Below are positions 61,058 to 64,000 of a DNA stretch of 64,000 nucleotides, in pieces; the stretch's first letter is position 1, and every line of letters begins with the position of its first letter. Made by a program: the position numbers and the translations under genes. Source of the DNA: Casuarina equisetifolia (Eukaryota; Streptophyta; Magnoliopsida; Fagales; Casuarinaceae); the NCBI GenBank assembly GCA_028551475.1, contig CM052357.1:2046001-2110000 (forward strand). Reading direction: 5' to 3'. A model generated the notes under the pieces. That model had not been told where the DNA came from. It searched no databases and saw only the letters and a list, made by a program, of their open reading frames with translations.

Positions 61058-61480
61058 CCCTAACACTCAACCAAACGCTCTGTGCGAAGGAGGTGTGGAA
61101 GGGAACGGTATCAATGCAAAGTAACCGTGAAGAAAGGATATAAAGTGGGAAAGCAGGGGATGCGGTGACGTTACCGTTGGGAGCCAAAGAGGAAGCGCCG
61201 TTTGTTGAACGATAGTCTGAATGACTACAAAGTGAAAAATATCTGGGGTATGATTTGCTGCTTGTGGGGTTCACCCTTCTCCGGCCGTGTCTTTACTCTT
61301 TTAATGCACAGAGAGAGGAGAGAGAGGAGAGAGAGGGGAAAGAGAGAGAGTGCACTGCAGAAATGGATTGGATATGACATGATGATACTGAGGAAGACAG
61401 GAAGACAGGAGGGACAGAAGAGTGAGAGCCGAGAAGACAAACATGCCCTCAGCCTAATATTATTGAGTTTTCGGAAATCT
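61058..61480 (-). promoter_or_regulatory. type-2 ERD4 upstream region (copy G)
   Basis: As for copy B: TATA-like element near 61136-61145, GGTGACGTTACC near 61163-61174, and a GA-rich tract near 61311-61350. The gene it would serve is broken. Confidence 0.5.
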
Positions 61481-61739
61481 TAAGGTTAATTGAATTTTCA
61501 ATTTTCAATATTACATTAACTCATATTAATAATTATAATGAAATTGTTCTTCGTTTAAAACACTATATTAGACTTATTAAATAAAGAGAATAAGATTGTA
61601 TTATGATGTATTGTTCATATATTCACTTATATGTAGAATTTTTATGAACAATATTCATGAACAGTAGCATCATCATGTTGTTGTACATAATTATCCTGTC
61701 AAGCCATGCATTTTCTGCACTTGGAAATTGTGTATATGA
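61481..61739. other. AT-rich spacer
   Basis: Repeat of 16150-16400. Nothing recognised. Confidence 0.35.
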
Positions 61740-62250
61740 AAAGTTTATGCTATTTGAAGTTATTTCCTTGCTATTTGCATCTTTTCTATTAAGTCTATAA
61801 AGTCTATAAAGTCCTCTTTATTGATCTTTTAAGTTCTCTTTTTAATTCCCTCAATGTAATTGCTGACCAATACATTGTTGTTTCTTTTACCCTCGGATTC
61901 TAGACATTCTCTACTATCTTTATAAAATTTGGGCTTGTTGGCCAAAAATTAAAAAGTATAAAGCTCTTTTTCCCTTAGTCTTATGTTGCCAACTTTGATA
62001 ATGCAAGGCTATGGTTTGACATACATGTATTGAACTCTATAGTGAAGATTGCATGCTTTTGCACCCATTCAATATTTACTAAGCATCTATCTAATTCTCT
62101 ACATTTTGCAACATACTCCTTTTCCTATGCTTGTCTATGATAGAAGAAGACCCAAAAAATTTGGTTAAATAAGTTCAAAATCACTGATAAACTTGTTAAA
62201 CTCTTTTACTCCTATCCATTGACCTGCCACACTAACCATTTATTAAGAAA
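61740..62250 (-). mobile_element. LINE endonuclease-domain relic, second copy
   Basis: Duplicate of 16400-16900, with the same decayed order of LINE ORF2 motifs on the minus strand. It was carried by the segmental duplication rather than inserted separately. Confidence 0.55.
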
Positions 62251-62279
62251 ATTTATATTACATTACATTATTTTGACGA

Positions 62280-62470
62280 TTTACCAAAATTATATAGACA
62301 AACAAAGATGTTTGCCTTACATGAACAAGATTTAATGTCAAAATAAAAGAAGAAATAATACAAGGATAAAAACCAAATGATTTTGTAGACATAAGCTTTG
62401 GGAATTTCAAAGAGAAAAGAAACAAAACCATTTACATAAGAAATTCAAAGTCATTATCTTACTTCAACAA
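62280..62470 (-). pseudogene. ERD4 intron-4 relic, second copy
   Basis: Duplicate of 16960-17145: intron-4-like sequence up to a GTAAG donor on the minus strand, with unrelated DNA where exon 4 should be. Confidence 0.5.
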
Positions 62471-62864
62471 CATTCGTTCTGTGTTGTTTGCTTTCCTCTT
62501 CTACCTTGGATCTTGATCGCTGTTCCAAGCCACACATGACTTGTTGTCGGTTGTACAAGTATGAAAGCCTCAGGTGAAAAAGGTCAAGTTTATGTGAACT
62601 TATGTTGGTCCTAATTTATCCTACAAATCAGAAAAAAGAAAAAACTTGAAATTAACATATAACTCTCTAACTAATTATATGGCCCATGGAGTACGTTAAG
62701 CATCAAGGATGGCGTGAGAGGTTCCACTTGCAAGTTGATTGAAAAAAGGAAAAGAAAAAAGAAAAAAAAAGAAAAAAAAAAGGAGGCTATTGAGAAGCGT
62801 GAGGTCAAGTAAACCATAATTGGATAATCAAGCATAATGACAAGAATGTGCGTTGTGAGGCAAG
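62471..62864. other. AT-rich spacer
   Basis: Repeat of 17146-17519 with a long A/G-rich run near 62741-62782. No gene seen. Confidence 0.4.
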
Positions 62865-64000
62865 TAATCATCCATTCTTTGAAGTATTCTACCCTCTCAC
62901 CACCAGTTGTAGTAGGTTGTATAATAGGTGGCTTTCTCATTGCCTGCCCATATGAGAGAAAATACCAAAGGAGATGACATGCTACGTGGCATGCAGCCCT
63001 CGCAAGGGACCAAACCATCAACAGAAGTGACGCATCAGCATTCCACTTCGCCACTTCAGTAATGCTACATTGCATCGTGATAGCAGTGTTAGCTCAATTT
63101 CATTAGGCTTATCAAAAGTGAATTTATGTTAATGATTGATCTAATAAAGTGAGACATGTGTTCTTGATTATTAGAATATAGATTGGTTGATGTGAGCTGT
63201 GACTTACCAAATAGGACTAAAATGAGTAGACTTTTTTAGTAATAGATAAGGTTTAAGCTAAGTCTTATCCTTTAACTCAGCATATAAATGTGTATCTTAT
63301 AAAATTAGGGTTATAAGATTTTCATTTTTGCAAAAGTTGTATTTCTTTTGGTTCTCTTATTAAGTTGGTGCATCTTTAAACTAGAATAGAGGATAAACAC
63401 TTTAGCTAGAAGATTGTTTCACATTTGTTGATCTTTGATATGGATTGCAAGAATGTTAACCTTTCTTTATTATTTCTTACTTGTTGATTTGATGATTGGT
63501 GTTTTAGATTTGACCATGCAGATTTAGTTTTGTTTTGTTTTGTCTCTTTTAGACAAAAAGATTTGTTTACATGTAGTGTCAGAGACATCATGGGTCTAAG
63601 ACCCAAAAAGTTGGTTTTATTAGGTCAGCATTTGGGTTTTTTAAATTCCTTTAATTCTAGTTTTGTACGAACAAATGGCCTTGTCATCTTCAAAAAAGAA
63701 AAAAAGAAAAGAAAAGGGAAAAGCCCTAAAATCCCAAATAGAACCAAATCCGATATGGATCTAGACCTGATCGACTTGTTTAATACAATTGTCATCTGCT
63801 TTGTCGCAAATCGGCAAATTTGGATGCCGATTAGCTGTTTTAAATGCTAGCATCTTTAGTATTTATGTTTTTATTCTATAAAAGCAAATTAGGGTTGCAA
63901 AAATTGTCTCCTTTTTGTTTTCATTGTTGCCGTTGTTCCCTCGTGGTCTGAAAATTACAAGGTTTCATATCTTGCTTAAATTTGACTAAAATGGAAAGGT
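62865..64000 (+). promoter_or_regulatory. alpha module, copy 4, with TATA and telo-box
   Basis: Empty of the solo LTR found in copy 2. TTCTATAAAAGCAAATTAGGG at about 63877 joins a TATA box to a telo-box, followed by a CT-rich leader, and the window stops at AAAATGGAAAGGT. This could be the promoter and leader of a plus-strand gene lying beyond the window; no coding sequence can be confirmed inside it. Confidence 0.45.

Noticed and set aside
63590..63640. Weak resemblance of MGLRPKKLVLLG to the start of ribosomal protein L37a
   Set aside because: Only about ten residues agree, the frame is lost in other copies and nothing downstream matches.
1..64000. CRISPR arrays, operons, tRNA or rRNA genes
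   Set aside because: None seen; spaced direct repeats are coding minisatellites or segmental duplications, and no cloverleaf or rRNA motif was noticed by eye.

Overview
The window is nuclear DNA of a dicotyledonous plant. It is AT-rich, has short exons bounded by GT-AG introns, plant-type L1 LINEs, solo LTRs, and coding sequence closest to Arabidopsis ERD4. No prokaryotic or organellar features are visible, and genus cannot be assigned from the sequence.

The backbone is a tandem array of an ERD4/OSCA3-type gene (CSC1-like, DUF221 family of osmosensitive or mechanosensitive Ca2+-permeable channels). All copies lie on the minus strand with the same six-exon structure. I count seven recognisable copies: A (2824-7869), B (12725-15730), C (20800-22993), D (27583-31666), E (33082-37690), F (47632-52700) and G (56858-61057). 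By my exon reconstruction only A (741 aa) and E (736 aa) are open with all splice sites intact. The others carry separate lesions: lost exons, frameshifts, stop codons, mutated splice sites. Two sequence types exist: type 1 (A, C, D, E, F) and type 2 (B, G). Type 2 is closer to canonical ERD4 but only decayed copies remain here.

The larger unit is type-1 ERD4, a divergently oriented N-terminal fragment of a CDR1/nepenthesin-like aspartic protease, a spacer, type-2 ERD4, a LINE endonuclease relic, and a non-ERD4 module called alpha here (TATA box, telo-box and CT-rich leader). Roughly 2.6-17.9 kb is duplicated at 47.4-63.1 kb. Roughly 1-7.0 kb is duplicated at 24.8-31.8 kb. A third unit at 20.4-24.2 kb has collapsed by deletions. 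The aspartic protease fragments (10.1, 38.9, 54.2 kb) are truncated pseudogenes.

Mobile elements are nested in the array and several have readable target-site duplications: a LINE at 41550-45174 split by a solo LTR (42405-44125), a second solo LTR of the same family at 17941-19645, truncated LINEs at 14331-14702, 24261-24761 and 45632-46617, and short LINE tails at 7395, 52222 and 53131. Empty homologous sites in other units confirm most of these insertions.

Exon 4 of type-1 copies contains an in-frame 90-bp (30-aa) tandem repeat in the cytosolic loop, present twice in A, D and E, three times in F and once in G.
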